From the NCBI GenBank assembly GCA_905178155.1, contig CAJINV010000008.1:1550001-1614000 (forward strand): DNA of 64,000 nucleotides, in the 5' to 3' direction. The notes under the pieces were generated by a model. It had not been told where the DNA came from, made no database searches, and saw nothing but the letters and a program-made list of their open reading frames with translations. The DNA is from Amoebophrya sp. A120 (taxonomy: Eukaryota > Sar > Dinophyceae > Syndiniales > Amoebophryaceae). Made by a program: the position numbers and the translations under genes. Positions 11,301-27,500 of the stretch are shown piece after piece. Numbering within the stretch: position 1 is the stretch's first letter; each line of letters begins with the position of its first letter.

Positions 11301-13196
11301 ACGCAAAAGTGTCCGGAAAAAAAGAGGGCAGCGAAACAATGGTATAAAAATGAGCAAATATTGCCCTTTCATCATTAAACGACTTGTACAATATTATATT
11401 GCGTTGAAGATTTTCTTTCGAATCCTCGTCGGCCGCCACTTTGTACAACATGTGTTCGCCTCCCACTTGTAGTTCTTTTGTCAAGGAAACAAGTACTGGA
11501 ACTTGAAGAGCAAGTAGCCGATTATCACGAGGGGCAGCTTAACTAGGCAGCCGCTGTGCCTGCGGCGGGAAATAATCCTATTTTCAAATATAAAACACAT
11601 CAAACACTTATCTATGATTCTTGAAATTGATCAGGTTGAACAAACCTTCTCGACGTACCGCATGTTGCAGCTGACCAAGAAGGCGGGGCACTTGAACCTG
11701 TGGTACCTGATCTGCGAGTTCGAAGACGATGACGATCCGGCGCACCCAGAAAAGATCGTGTCGGTGCGTTCTCTGCGTCGCGCCTTTCCGAAAATGACGA
11801 AGCACAACGCGGAGTTTCTGATCCACAAAACCATCGAGCACTTGCAAGACGAAGAGGCTGGGGCGGAGGCGGTGACACTCACCATGGCCATGAAGATGAT
11901 CACGAAGTCGTTGCAGTTCTCGAAGCGATATGCAATGCAAGAGCATCGTACTAGTATAAATTGCATTACAAATTAGCCCAGCATTACAAATTAAATTTGT
12001 AGTGCTGATTTACCTTGGCCTTGGGAAAGAGATTTGTAATGCATAAATGCAATTGCTACGAATACGATACTTTTGCACACGATAAGCGAACCAGCGAGCA
12101 GATGGAGCTCGTCTACGCTGAAATGGTATCAAATGTAAAAATGTCTGGGTCTGGAAGATTCTAAACTTGTAATGCTGTCTCTGGATCCTAAGAATAAGAA
12201 AATTTGTATTGCATGACCAGCAAGGGGACTCCAGTTCGTGCTACGCGGAGAGGGCATTTCTCATGCGGTAGAGGCATCACAGAGTCCTCTAAAAATCTGT
12301 GATGCTAGGGCATGCATCACAGACATCATGGGTCATTCAAAATATGCATGACAAACCTGGCAATCTTCCAGACCCAGACACTTTTGCATTTGATAAATGG
12401 TGCTCGCGCGCAACGCCCGCATCAACGCGGCCATGAACCCGATGGCCGGGCCGGCCGGCGGACAGATGATGGCGGGCGCCATGATGCCCGGTATGATGGC
12501 CCCAGGAATGATGGGACCCGGGGGTCCTGGCGGAAATCCAAACCAGCAAATGATGCTCGCGGTACAACTTCAGCTACGTCTACTAATATGGTGTTTATTG
12601 ATGTGGCTTTTATACCATAACTATTAGTATGCTTGTTCCAGTTTATAATATGATTTCTCTGCGATATTTTAGCGACTCTTTTATCGCTGAATATGTCGAC
12701 ACACCTCCCTCGAAAAACAAAACGAAAACAGAGCCAGCAATTGGCGCAGCAGACGGCAAACGCCCCGGGCGGGTTGATCGATCCGAAAGCGATGCTTAAA
12801 TCGCAGCAAGCCCTCGCAACGGGCGGCAGCACGGGGATGAGTAACGACATGAAAGTCACGGAGCTGTTCGACTATATTCGAGACCGCAACCAGTGGCTTG
12901 ATCAGCGCTTTTCAGAAATGGACAAACGGTTCGAGCGGATAGACCGAAACTGCGGTGCCCTAGTCATTTTCATGGACCAATCGAAGAAGCGGGAAGCGGC
13001 CCAGGAAAAGTCTGCCGGTGCGAGCGGCAAAAAGAACGCGGGCGACAGCGGCACTGATTGGCGCAGAATACGAAAACTCGAGGATCAGGTTGACGCTCTC
13101 CAGTCCGGCAACGAACGAATCCTGGAACTGCTGGAGCGCACGCAGTACCGTGAACCGCCCGTCATGCGCCATCCCGGATCCCCGTCACGCCGCTAA
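5394..13196 (+). CDS. Polycystin-2-like (TRPP/PKD) cation channel with N-terminal EF-hands
   Basis: The spliced product is 980 aa. It is probably a Ca2+-regulated non-selective cation channel; the family acts in ciliary, plasma or ER membranes. Two EF-hands lie near residues 66-77 (DQNNSGEITREDL) and 102-113 (DRDGNGIITIEE, rebuilt across an introner). S1 is near 168-190. The extracellular polycystin segment includes TFWDWFNSSF and GTFNQIVGG. S2-S3 span about 370-460. S4-pore-S6 span about 513-652, with FNMLLAIVMDTYAKV closing S6. The C-tail has a Met/Gly/Pro-rich stretch (777-826) and a coiled coil near 850-900. Exons: 5394-5471, 5785-5962, 6295-6350, 6742-6783, 7063-7188, 7403-7430, 7601-7652, 7809-7908, 8125-8209, 8586-8863, 9250-9332, 9784-10055, 10302-10461, 10576-10939, 11258-11341, 11635-11928, 12090-12126, 12401-12561, 12732-13196. 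Twelve breaks are introners and six are GT-AG introns (5963-6294, 7909-8124, 9333-9783, 10056-10301, 11342-11634, 12562-12731). The joins at 8210-8585 and 8864-9249 are the least certain. EF-hands in front of S1 are unusual; PKD2 carries its EF-hand in the C-tail. Confidence 0.85.
5472..5779 (+). mobile_element. Introner, family C (308 bp)
   Basis: Starts TATGG. The TIR core ATCGTCAAAGTTGAAAT faces ATTTCAACTTTGTTAAT, and the element ends CCCATA. TSD AGGCA at 5467-5471 and 5780-5784. It carries several TTTGTNATGC motifs. Excision joins VAEA to RFDRI in frame. Confidence 0.92.
6351..6736 (+). mobile_element. Diverged introner, family F (386 bp)
   Basis: Left TATCCAGACTAAAAATCTCC; right GGGGACGTTTTTCCACAGGATA shortened to its core. 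TSD GCGAT versus GAGAT (6346-6350, 6737-6741). Excision rebuilds a canonical EF-hand loop, DRDGNGIITIEE, which is strong evidence that the interruption is removed. Confidence 0.85.
6784..7057 (+). mobile_element. Diverged introner, family A (274 bp)
   Basis: Left end TATGAACTGCAAATG then TGTCTGGGTCTGG. The right end has CCTCCCAGGCATATTTGCCA then GCATA. TSD CGGTC at 6779-6783 and 7058-7062. Excision joins ELFKAV to TQGTM. Confidence 0.85.
7189..7397 (+). mobile_element. Introner, singleton type (209 bp)
   Basis: TIRs TATGCAAGAAAAATACTG and CAGTTTTTTTCTTGGATA. TSD AGGAC at 7184-7188 and 7398-7402. Excision joins FNKD to DACFSLPF, leading into the first membrane helix of the channel. It contains several TTTGTNATGC-type motifs. 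Confidence 0.85.
7431..7595 (+). mobile_element. Introner, family B (165 bp)
   Basis: Left TATGCATTCCAAAAGTATCG; right CTACGATGCTTTTCCACAGG then ATA. TSD CACGC versus TACGC (7426-7430, 7596-7600). Together with 7189-7397 it leaves a 28-nt exon (7403-7430). Confidence 0.82.
7653..7803 (+). mobile_element. Introner, family E (151 bp)
   Basis: Left TATGCAATGTAAATTTCC and GTACATGTACA. Right TGTACGTGTACAGGAAATTT then GTGGATA. TSD ATCTC at 7648-7652 and 7804-7808. Excision joins LEIS to STFLVHS. Confidence 0.9.
8210..8580 (+). mobile_element. Probable decayed introner, family B (right end only recognisable)
   Basis: The right end GAGTGCGACACTGTTTTTGT then ATTGGATA resembles family-B termini, and CGTGT follows. 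The left end is not recognisable. The flanking GGTGT at 8205-8209 would serve as TSD, giving SSAYQVYWLPDF in frame. A GT-AG intron from 8206 to 8548 is the alternative. Confidence 0.45.
8864..9244 (+). mobile_element. Decayed introner (381 bp)
   Basis: Left TATCCCACGAAAATGTTGAG; right CAGACTTTCGTGCGGATA, inverted and imperfect. The TSD is weak (TTAAC versus AAAGC). Removal joins TQWLN to PKVTLIRIRF in frame, as expected for the polycystin extracellular domain. Confidence 0.6.
10462..10570 (+). mobile_element. Introner, family D (109 bp)
   Basis: Left TATCCGCAGAAAAAAACCCA; right TGGGTGTTTCTTCCTGGATA. Two TTTTGCATGACAAA motifs sit inside. TSD GAGAT at 10457-10461 and 10571-10575. Excision joins ALEEI to VSSYSLFRS at the start of S4. 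Confidence 0.93.
10940..11252 (+). mobile_element. Introner, family C (313 bp)
   Basis: TIR core AAATCGACAAAGTTGAAAT facing ATTTCAACTTTGACGATTT. Starts TATGG and ends CCATA. TSD TCTTC at 10935-10939 and 11253-11257. Excision rebuilds the pore helix S6 (TLVFLIMFNMLLAIV). Confidence 0.95.
11929..12084 (+). mobile_element. Introner, family B (156 bp)
   Basis: Left TATGCAATGCAAGAGCATCG; right CGATACTTTTGCACACGATA. TSD AGCGA at 11924-11928 and 12085-12089. Excision joins QFSKR to TSEQMEL. Confidence 0.92.
12127..12395 (+). mobile_element. Introner, family A (269 bp)
   Basis: Left TATCAAATG and TGTCTGGGTCTGGAAG. Right CTTCCAGACCCAGACA and CATTTGATA. TSD AATGG at 12122-12126 and 12396-12400. Only a 37-nt exon separates it from 11929-12084. 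Confidence 0.95.
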
Positions 13197-14546
13197 GGAA
13201 GTTCTCCATCCGGCCGCCGAAAGGAAGAAGGATTTCTATTTCAAACTGCTCTTTTTGTGCCTGCTTTGTACTTCTAACCAGTACAACGGCTGACGTCCCT
13301 TCGGTTTCCGAGAGGGAGAAAGAAGTGGCGCTACACCCCTTGCTCTTGTCGATTGACAATTACTTGTGACAATTTACACAAAGGGTTTTTCGTTTCTGTT
13401 TCCGTTTCTCAAGCAAAACAACAAACTTCCAAGAATCTTAAAGCTAAGTCCTAGTCTAAAATCTTCCAAGTTAGAAATATGTCACGACTTCAATATCTTA
13501 TCCTTGCTTAGTGTCAATAACGTCAAAGTCAAATTCTAGCCAAACCTTCCAAGAATCTTAAAGCTAACAATTCGCAGCAAACTTCTAGCATGCAAGCCCA
13601 AGCCTAGAATGCTTGCAATAATTTGAACTCGTCAAACGGTCGTCGATGGAGGAGAAGGTGCCTCTGCCTGTCGTGCTCTTAAGTATTAACAAGTGCTAAT
13701 TAATTTTTCACTTTTCATTGGAAAAGTGAATATGGAGAATGGGCGGGACCGGGAGGCATCGACGTCATCGTGGTGACAATTGTAGAGATAATGAAAGCAA
13801 AAGCGATGAAGCCCTCCTGGAGTTGCGCTCTATGAATATATCAGAGAGTTTCCGGGCGGGAAAAACGATTTGCTCTACATTGTCATGGACGACCAAAAAT
13901 AGAACTTCCAACTATGTCAATCCTCTTTCTTGCACTTGAGCTTTTTTTGTAAAATGAAAGACTGTCAAAGCGATGAAGAAGTTGTGAAACAAGTAAAAAC
14001 AAAAAGCAAAGCAAGCCTCTGTGGAAAGGAGAAAGAAATGGCAATGGGTCTCATAATCTCGAAGCAAAATTCATCTTGACTGCTGTTCGTACGCGGATAC
14101 TGAGTCGGTGTACAACGTTCTTCCTTTCCGTATTGATCTTGACGAGCTCGAATCTTGACTCGTCGTTCTCTGCTCCGAGATATTGATTCAGAAGAAAGGA
14201 ATAAGGCTAATTACCTCCTGCAGACCTTTTTCTTCATCGAGCCAGATCAGTTGTGCATGCTGCTACGAGTAACAAGTACAAGTTGTGTACAACTACAACT
14301 CTAATAAAAACCTATAGTATCATTTAAATATAAATTTATGATCTGCTCGCTCTGTGTCTCTGTTCCTCCTGATATTACATTTCGTTGGACCTGAACTCAG
14401 GACCACAGGGAAAGGACGGAATGTGTAGGGGCACCACGTGATGAAATCTCGATCACCATTGCCCTCTTCATGTCGCAACCACCATCCTCCGTGAACAGCC
14501 CGCCGTGGCTCGTGTAGAATTCCTTTATTGCTCCATTTGAAACGTA
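13197..14546. other. Intergenic region with a 120-bp-spaced direct repeat
   Basis: CCAAGAATCTTAAAGCTAA occurs at about 13429 and again about 120 bp later, with related shorter copies between. The rest is AT-rich with no supported gene. Confidence 0.5.
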
Positions 14547-16225
14547 ATGTTGTCCCGTTCGTGTCGTCGGTTGAAGCGCGTGCCGAAGGCCAACTCCCTA
14601 CTTGCGAAGAATGTCCGAGACCCGGGGAACAAGAACTACGGCAAGGATGAGCCGCTGGAAAAGCGCGTGAACCCTTTTGAGCGGGAGGAAGCGCCGACCA
14701 CCTTTGGCGCTTCAAAACTGGAAGACATCCATGCCCTATCAAATGCAAAAATGTCTGGGTCTGGAAGGGTCATACTGTTTTTGCATGACACAGAAGGTCT
14801 GGGATGGAAGCTCTAGCATCATAGGTTTCGAGAAGCTTCCGCCAGGCCGAATCAGCATGACACATCCCCCATTTTGGTCACAGAAAGTGGGCAGCTTTTG
14901 CTACCTATGCATGAGAGATTTTTCTTTGTTCTGAAATGCGCATCGCAAGTTTGTATTCTTCCAGACCCAGACATTTTTGCAATCCATATGCCCGAGACAC
15001 TGCGTATTTCGAAAACCGCGCAAGGCAGTTGCGCAATGAAGAGGGCCGGCGCGAAGTCCGAGAGTTCTTTGAGCGGCAGGAAGAGCTCAGAAAGGAGCCC
15101 CAGCGACTCGCGAACCTTGACAACATCCTCGAAAAGGAGCAGGCCTTCCTGCGTCAAATAAGGGAACACGAACACCAGACTTCTCACGGCGGTGACTCAA
15201 TGAACCAGGAACAGCTACGACTGTTCAAGGCTGGCGCTATGACGAAAAACCTCAAGAAACACGAAGGTCAGAACGCACCCGCGCAATTGGAAGCAAGAAC
15301 TACAGAGCCTGTACTTTCTCGTTCTAGCTATTCAACCTCAACAACACTTGAAATGTTGAACAACGAGCTAGCGTCCCGCACATGCAGCAGAGACGAGACA
15401 GACGCGAGCGGAAGTGCAGGCGTAGTTCCGTCAGAAAGGTGCTCGAGCTCGAGTGCTGCTGGAGCTGGACTTACTCGCAACAGAAAGCCGGAACTTCGGC
15501 TTCTTTCCACGGAAAAGTTTCGATCACCGGAGGAGCAAGCTAGCCAGTGCGCTGCCCGGGCTGCCCGTTGGGAGCGAAAAACTGCATTGTTTCTGGAGTA
15601 CTTAAACAAATCACCCGAGGAGCGCCGACAAAAATACTCGCTGACAAACTCGCTCGATCCCGACTTCCAGGCAAAGGAGCGCCTGCCCTGGAGGATTCGT
15701 CGAATACGCATATACAAAAGTGTCGCACACTTAAAACAAAAACCTCCAGGAATCGCGTTTCTACTATGGATGTCACTATGAAAAAATCCAAAGGCAAAAG
15801 AATTCTACGGTCTGCGACGTGCGGTTGCATTGCGTATAGATACTGTGTACGTGTAGATGCAATAAAGTGAAAATATCACTTATAAATGTTGAGTCAAACA
15901 AAAGTTGTCGGCTGTTTGTAATTCGCGACGCTAAAAACTCTGCTACTGCTTGCTTCATGCAACGGTATCTTGATTGGTACGGGTGCGAAACTTTTGGACA
16001 GGATTGCACACAGCGTATGGCAACCTCCCTGTTTACGAACGCTTCAAACGCGGCGGCATTGAGGCGTACACCGTGATCCGCGGCATCGAGGGAAACGTGC
16101 GCTCATTGCACAAGCAGCTGTGCCATGTATGTGAGGCACCTGCGAGGCAGCGCACAGGAGCATTCGAGGTTCGCGGGTTGCACAGCTGGAAACTCAAAGA
16201 GTGGCTGGCCAGCTTAGGATTTTGA
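14547..16225 (+). CDS. Probable mitochondrial ribosomal protein mL49 (Img2 domain) with long N-terminal extension
   Basis: The spliced product is 373 aa from exons 14547-14736, 14994-15710 and 16011-16225. The last 75 residues read as an Img2/mL49 domain: GNLPVYERFKRGG, TVIRGIEGNVRSL and the closing KEWLASLGF match the family pattern (NLPVY, TxIRKIxG, WLxxxGF). The protein would belong to the mitochondrial large ribosomal subunit. The N-terminus MLSRSCRRLKRV is basic and Ser-rich, fitting a mitochondrial presequence. The roughly 290 residues in between are charged, helical and unlike normal mL49, which is usually well under 200 aa. The join over the decayed introner at 15711 is in frame (PWRIRRIRTAYGNLPVY) but its TSD is poor, so two separate genes cannot be excluded. 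Confidence 0.7.
14737..14988 (+). mobile_element. Introner, family A with hybrid ends (252 bp)
   Basis: Core TGTCTGGGTCTGGAAG with matching right end. The left cap is TATCAAATG and the right cap is CAATCCATA, so the two ends come from different subtypes. TSD TGCCC at 14732-14736 and 14989-14993. Excision joins KLEDIHA to RDTAYF. Confidence 0.93.
15711..16005 (+). mobile_element. Decayed introner, family B (295 bp)
   Basis: Left TATACAAAAGTGTCGCAC; right GTGCGAAACTTTTGGACAGG then ATT. ACGCA on the left and GCACA on the right no longer match as a TSD. Removal restores an RTAYGNLPVY motif. Confidence 0.6.
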
Positions 16226-16851
16226 TGACGCTTTCCTCATGAAGACATTGTGCTGAAGGTAAGCGTAAGGCAGAATAAGCAGGGTCAATTTATTTGCACT
16301 CATTAGCCCAATTTGTTGGCACGGGAACGGGATTCGAATCAATTGCGAAGAGAGAGTAGCATCCCCTACGCAAGCAAAACAAATTTGGTCTATGCAGCTC
16401 TTTTTTTCGCGATACTAATACAAAGAGGTCAGTGCGTGTTCGACAACATTCTTTAATATCGTTTCTGTTTGGCTTTATTTGCATTTGGCATTATCCTCCA
16501 CACCCATGACTTTATCTGATTTTTCTATCCCATACGCATACGAGCACGAGGAAGACATATTGTACGTAGTTCTTTGGTGCCTTGAACTCCCTCGTTCAAG
16601 TATGTTGAGTGGCGCGAGCGCGAGAGGTGATATGATCCTTCTCGTATTTTTTCTCGTGGCTCTTGTTTCGCATAAGGCATCTGAAACTGTGACGAAGATG
16701 CCAGCATTGCCAGCATTAAGGTGAAAATGATCTTCCGAATCCGATGAAAATGAGTTGGCAAGTACTATGTATGATGAGCGTACAGGAGCAGGCTCGTAGA
16801 CCAGAGCAGCAGGCGAAACAAGTATAAGGATCAAGCATACTTAACGGCCGC
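16226..16851. other. Intergenic region
   Basis: I see no gene, RNA or repeat that I can support. Open frames on both strands are short and have no family resemblance. Confidence 0.4.
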
Positions 16852-22589
<5,738 letters not shown>

Positions 22590-24584
22590 GCATCGCGCGA
22601 GTGAAAAGAACAACAGCGAGTTGTACTCGTAGGTCAGACAAAGACTGCTCAATGGCGTTCTTCGCTGTTAGGCTTTCTAGCGTCGTCGTTTTGAGGACAT
22701 CACCAAGTGCATCACGATTTCCCTCGACGTCGTTTGTGTCGCTTTTGATTGCTTGCTAAAAACAAGCTTGCGATTTTTATGCACACGAAGTAATATATTG
22801 ATAAAATTGCTTTTGATTTCGTGTTGTGCGTTATGGTCACCTCTATCAAGATCATGGGAGATGCTGCGTATCAAAGGATGCTGCGTACAACGCAGGAAAA
22901 TGAAGTCGACATGTATGATTATGAGGTTGATGCACATTGCACGACGAAGTACCGTGATGTATGTACTGATTCATTAATAGTCGTAGAGGTTACACGTTCT
23001 TCAACTAGTAAAGCTACATCGAGGAAGTTCGCGGGAATGCGAGCAAACATCGTCATTCTTAAAGTTCAATGTATTATGTCTATTAACTACGAAGTGATGT
23101 AGCGAATCATACATGATGAACATGGAGCAACTGCGAGTAAGAGTAAGTGAGTGCCACGTAAGTAGAAGTACAGAAGAAAACTTCAACATAATTGCTAAGT
23201 ACCGTATCACCGTGATTGAGATTGTACCTGGACTGGAGGTTGTTGTTGGCGTACAAGCGTAATTTATAATTTGCAAGTGCATTCTTGGAAAAGTGCATGT
23301 GATGTTTCGGACGGACACCGACAAGGTGAATGGAGCTGCATCATCAAATACTCTCGTCGGACAGTGCATGCAGTGAGTTCGCTCACCACCGAACGAGGTT
23401 CCTCCGAACTCGACATTTCTGTTTTTGTCTGCTCCGGCTACGATAATCTACGACCGTAGCTTCCGCTTGTTGAACTTTCCTGCTCCGGAAGTCACTCTAT
23501 GCGTCTACTTTCGACATGTTTAACAACTCATCCGAGCCAAAGAAGGTCGTTGCCGAGTGAAAAGAGGACGTCAGCAGCCCGGCTAGGGTTATAGCTATAG
23601 GAAGATAGCAGCCTGCCGCCACCGCATTCAAAAATACGACCACAACTACGCCAGAAGGTTGTCAAATTTGCACCAGAAGGGTTTCGCTCCTATAACTATC
23701 TGAAAAGGAAAAGCGTGCATAGCCTTAGGTTGGGGTAAACGAGGAAAATATACCCTCCGAGCGTGCTCCAAGTAGAGTTGCAGTGAGTAGACCGGAGAGA
23801 AACTGAATTGCTTTTCTGCTCACACGCGGTCTCTGGTACTCGTACGTCGTAAACGTAGATTGATAGATGTAATATGTAGCACACATGCAAGACCTTTTTT
23901 TTCAATACTCACTCTGCTTAAGCTTATAGTTTCGAAATTATCTTCTAGTGCGAGCCATCATCGGGCATTTGCGCACGTGCAAATTTCCTTGTTCCTCTTG
24001 TTCCCAGCATTTGTTTATTCCCTTGTTGATTTTCTGTTATCAGCTACAAGTTAGTACAACTACCTGTCCGAGGAAAACAAGCATATCGATATCGTCCGTG
24101 GCAGTACAGAACTAGCCCACTTCGAGCTCGATTGCGTTTGCTATGGTGCATTCATCTTCTTGAAGACGAGATGTACATCAGCTTGTACGCCAGCACCATC
24201 TCGTTTGGAACTGGTAGCGATCCTCCGCAGTACGACAACGAGCCGCTTTCTTTCCGTCCTCTATGTCGGGTGCCGGGGCGCATATCTTGCGCTGTCTACG
24301 TTCCGGCTTAGACTTGCAGACTAAACACTCGAAGTCTACCCTCGCCCCTTCTACCACCCCCCGGCGCAACGTTAACGGACGTGGCACGAGCAAGGGTGCA
24401 GTAGCAGTATCAACGTCCGCTGCCAGCAGCTCGAGCTCTTCTATATGCATCGCAAAATTGTCGTAAATGGAAACTGTGAAGTGCTGCATCAGAAGTTGAA
24501 GTTTTGATCGGGAAATAAAACTGAAGTTTGTCACGCGCGTTAGGGCACAGACAAAGATAGAATCAATATCGGAACAGCAAATCT
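22590..24584. other. Intergenic region
   Basis: No supported gene. Open frames are short, AT-rich, and lack family features or introner ends. Confidence 0.45.
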
Positions 24585-27500
24585 GTGACGCAAGTAGACC
24601 GCAATCTGCACTACACAACAGACCACGTACGAAATCACGTTTGCACAGGATATTCTACTGCGTCGGCTCATTCAGCAGGCAGCAGTCCGGCTGAACGGGA
24701 CGAGGAGTTGTGGCGCCAGGAGGAGGAGGCAATTCCGATTACAGCAACGAAGCACCATACCCCGTTCGTCCATTCTGCTGGCGCTGGGGCAAGTTCCGAC
24801 GGCGCGGAAATCGCCGTAAGAAACGAACACCGAGCCTCTAAGAAACAGGATTTCCACGACCCCCCAGCTGGAAGAAGTAGATCGTATAGGTATCATCAAG
24901 GTAGTACGACCAGGCTGGCGAAGACTACAACGGCGCGTGGGAAGATGTCGAAGACAATGCGAAGCCGGCTAGAAGTAAGTCAGTCGCTTTTGCACCGGTT
25001 TCCAAAAATCGAGAGCTTCCTCATCGTTCTCGGGAGCTTTACAACCTCCATTATGCTGATCAACTCCACGAAGGCGATCTACGTGTTTGCCGACTTCCGC
25101 TATCCTTTTTTCGTCACCGCGATACACTCCGTTTTCAGCTACCTGCTCGCTCTTCTGCTCACGCATGATTTTTCAAAGTCCTCGAATAACAGTTACCAGC
25201 AAGTGCAACAGGTAGAAGATGACAGCGACTTGCAAGCAATGGCTGCAGGAAGCGAGGGTGGAGACACACGACTTAGGGATCGAGAAATTATACCCAACGC
25301 AAAAGCGGGCGGCCCGTGGATGAGGAAAACGCACGACCTGGATCTCTCTGAACAGGTTGATTTTTCATTATCGCACGATTTTCCGCGGCCGCATACTTTA
25401 TCTATGTTGCTAAACCATTGACTCAGTCAAAGCCGAAAGAACAATCACGATAGAGTTGATATAGAAAAAAAAAGGCCCTCCGATGCTGAAGCAGAATCTC
25501 GTGCTGGTCTTGAACTTGATTCAGTGTAGGTACAATGGAAAGGAAGTCTGATATACACAGCAGCAGACACACCGGACCTGACAAAAATCAATGATTCTGC
25601 AAAAAAAAACATAGCTCATGCTCAAACTCAAAGAAGCTTGCTACTCGGTCGCAGGAGATTTTATCGATTTGAGCATTGACATATTATACCAAAAAAATCA
25701 GGTGCAGAAGATTTTGCCCTTCAGCGTTTTCGGAGCCCTGTCGATCGGTTGTGGGAACCTAGCATTGCTGTTCTTGTATCCCATATCGTAAGAAAAAACT
25801 GTTTCACTGTGATGATTTTGCAAGATCTGCATATACAAGTTTGTTACGCATGACACTGAAAATTTGTCATGCGCGCATTTCCCATAGGGGAAAACACGGC
25901 TGAAACTCCAATGTTCTATGCAGGTGTAGCAAGACAAGTAGTTCTGTGCTCAATTTTCTGCATCATAAGTTCACAGTGAAACAGTTTTTCCTTGCGATAT
26001 CCCAGTTTCCACGAGATGATCCAGAACACAACACCGTTCTGGACGCTCGTTGTTATGGTGGTGGTTGGAAACACCAGGTACAACATATTACCATGAAAAA
26101 TGCCCCCACCCCCGAACGTGGGAGCATTTGTAATTGTATTGCAAACCCTCCCAAATAATGAAACACTCGCCCTCTTGCATCTATCAGCATCACAGGTTTC
26201 CAATTGTGAATAGCAAAAATTTGTATTGCAAAAGACACCAGGAAGTGCGGCGCTTATCATGCAAGCGATGCGGTGCACGCCTAGCCATAGCCTCTGCATC
26301 AGAAAGATTCATACTCCTTTCATGCATGACAAAAAGTTTTCATTTGGAAACTTCGCATCGCAAATTTTTGCAATTTCAGGGGTGGGGGGGCACTTTTCAC
26401 TGTAATACAACAAGTGGAGCTACGTTGCTATGGTTTTCGTCTGCGGAGGAGGCATTGTCTGCGGACTTGGCGAGGTCAACTTTCATCTGCTCGGTACTTC
26501 TTCTAAGACTTTCATTTTTCCGAGTAACAAACTAATGTATCAGGAGGTAAAACAAGAACGACCCACCGCCTTGCTAAAAGTGAGGGAGTGGTGGTAAGTG
26601 GCTTCATAGTTTTTATGACCTCATTGTCATTCCTAGTCCGTTGTGCTCCTGTTCGTGCTGCTGCAGTACTCCTGATAGGTGCCGGCGGCGAGAACTGTTG
26701 TTCGACTTCGACGCTACGGTTGTTACTAGTTCACGTAGTTTCTTCTTCCCCGCCTGCTCCTGACAAAGGGGAAGGCAAAAATGAACCAATGTGATCTCGT
26801 CCGTCCAGGTATTCTGATCAGTGTAGGGTCTGCAGTGTTTCGCGCGGTGCGGGTGCTCGTGCAGTCGCGCGTGCTTTGCGACCTGGATGAGCCCATGAGT
26901 TCCGTCACGTTGTTGCTGTACGCCTCCCCGTGGAACGTCATGTTCTACATTTGCGCCGGCATAATTTCGGAAGGCGCCACCCCCTACGCCAGGTTCGTGT
27001 CCGCGTCGCTCCCCGCTCAATATCAAATGCAATGCAAAAATGTCTGGGTCTGGAAGAATGCGCGACTTGTCATGCTGCTTTTCCATGACCCATGAGGTCT
27101 GGAATGCAGGACCTAGCATGACAGATTCTGCGAGACCTTTCTAATGCCTATCCTGCATGAGAAACTACCTCCCGACTTGGTCCAAACTGGACGACTTGTG
27201 GTAATCATGCAACACAGATTTTTCCATGCTGCAGATTTAGCATGACAAGTTGCAATCTTCCAGACCCAGACATTTTTACATTTGATACTCAAACCTACTT
27301 CGCCATTTGTGTCTCCGGGATCATCGCCGCGCTGTTCAACTTCTTCGCATTCCTCATGGTTGCGCGCCTCGGGCCGTTGATGAGCATATGGATTGCAAAA
27401 ATGTCTGGGTCTGGAAGATTAGAACTTGTCATGCTAAATCTGAATGATGCAAAAATCTGTGTTGCGTGAGTTCCAAAAGCTGTCCGCTTTTGACCAAGTT

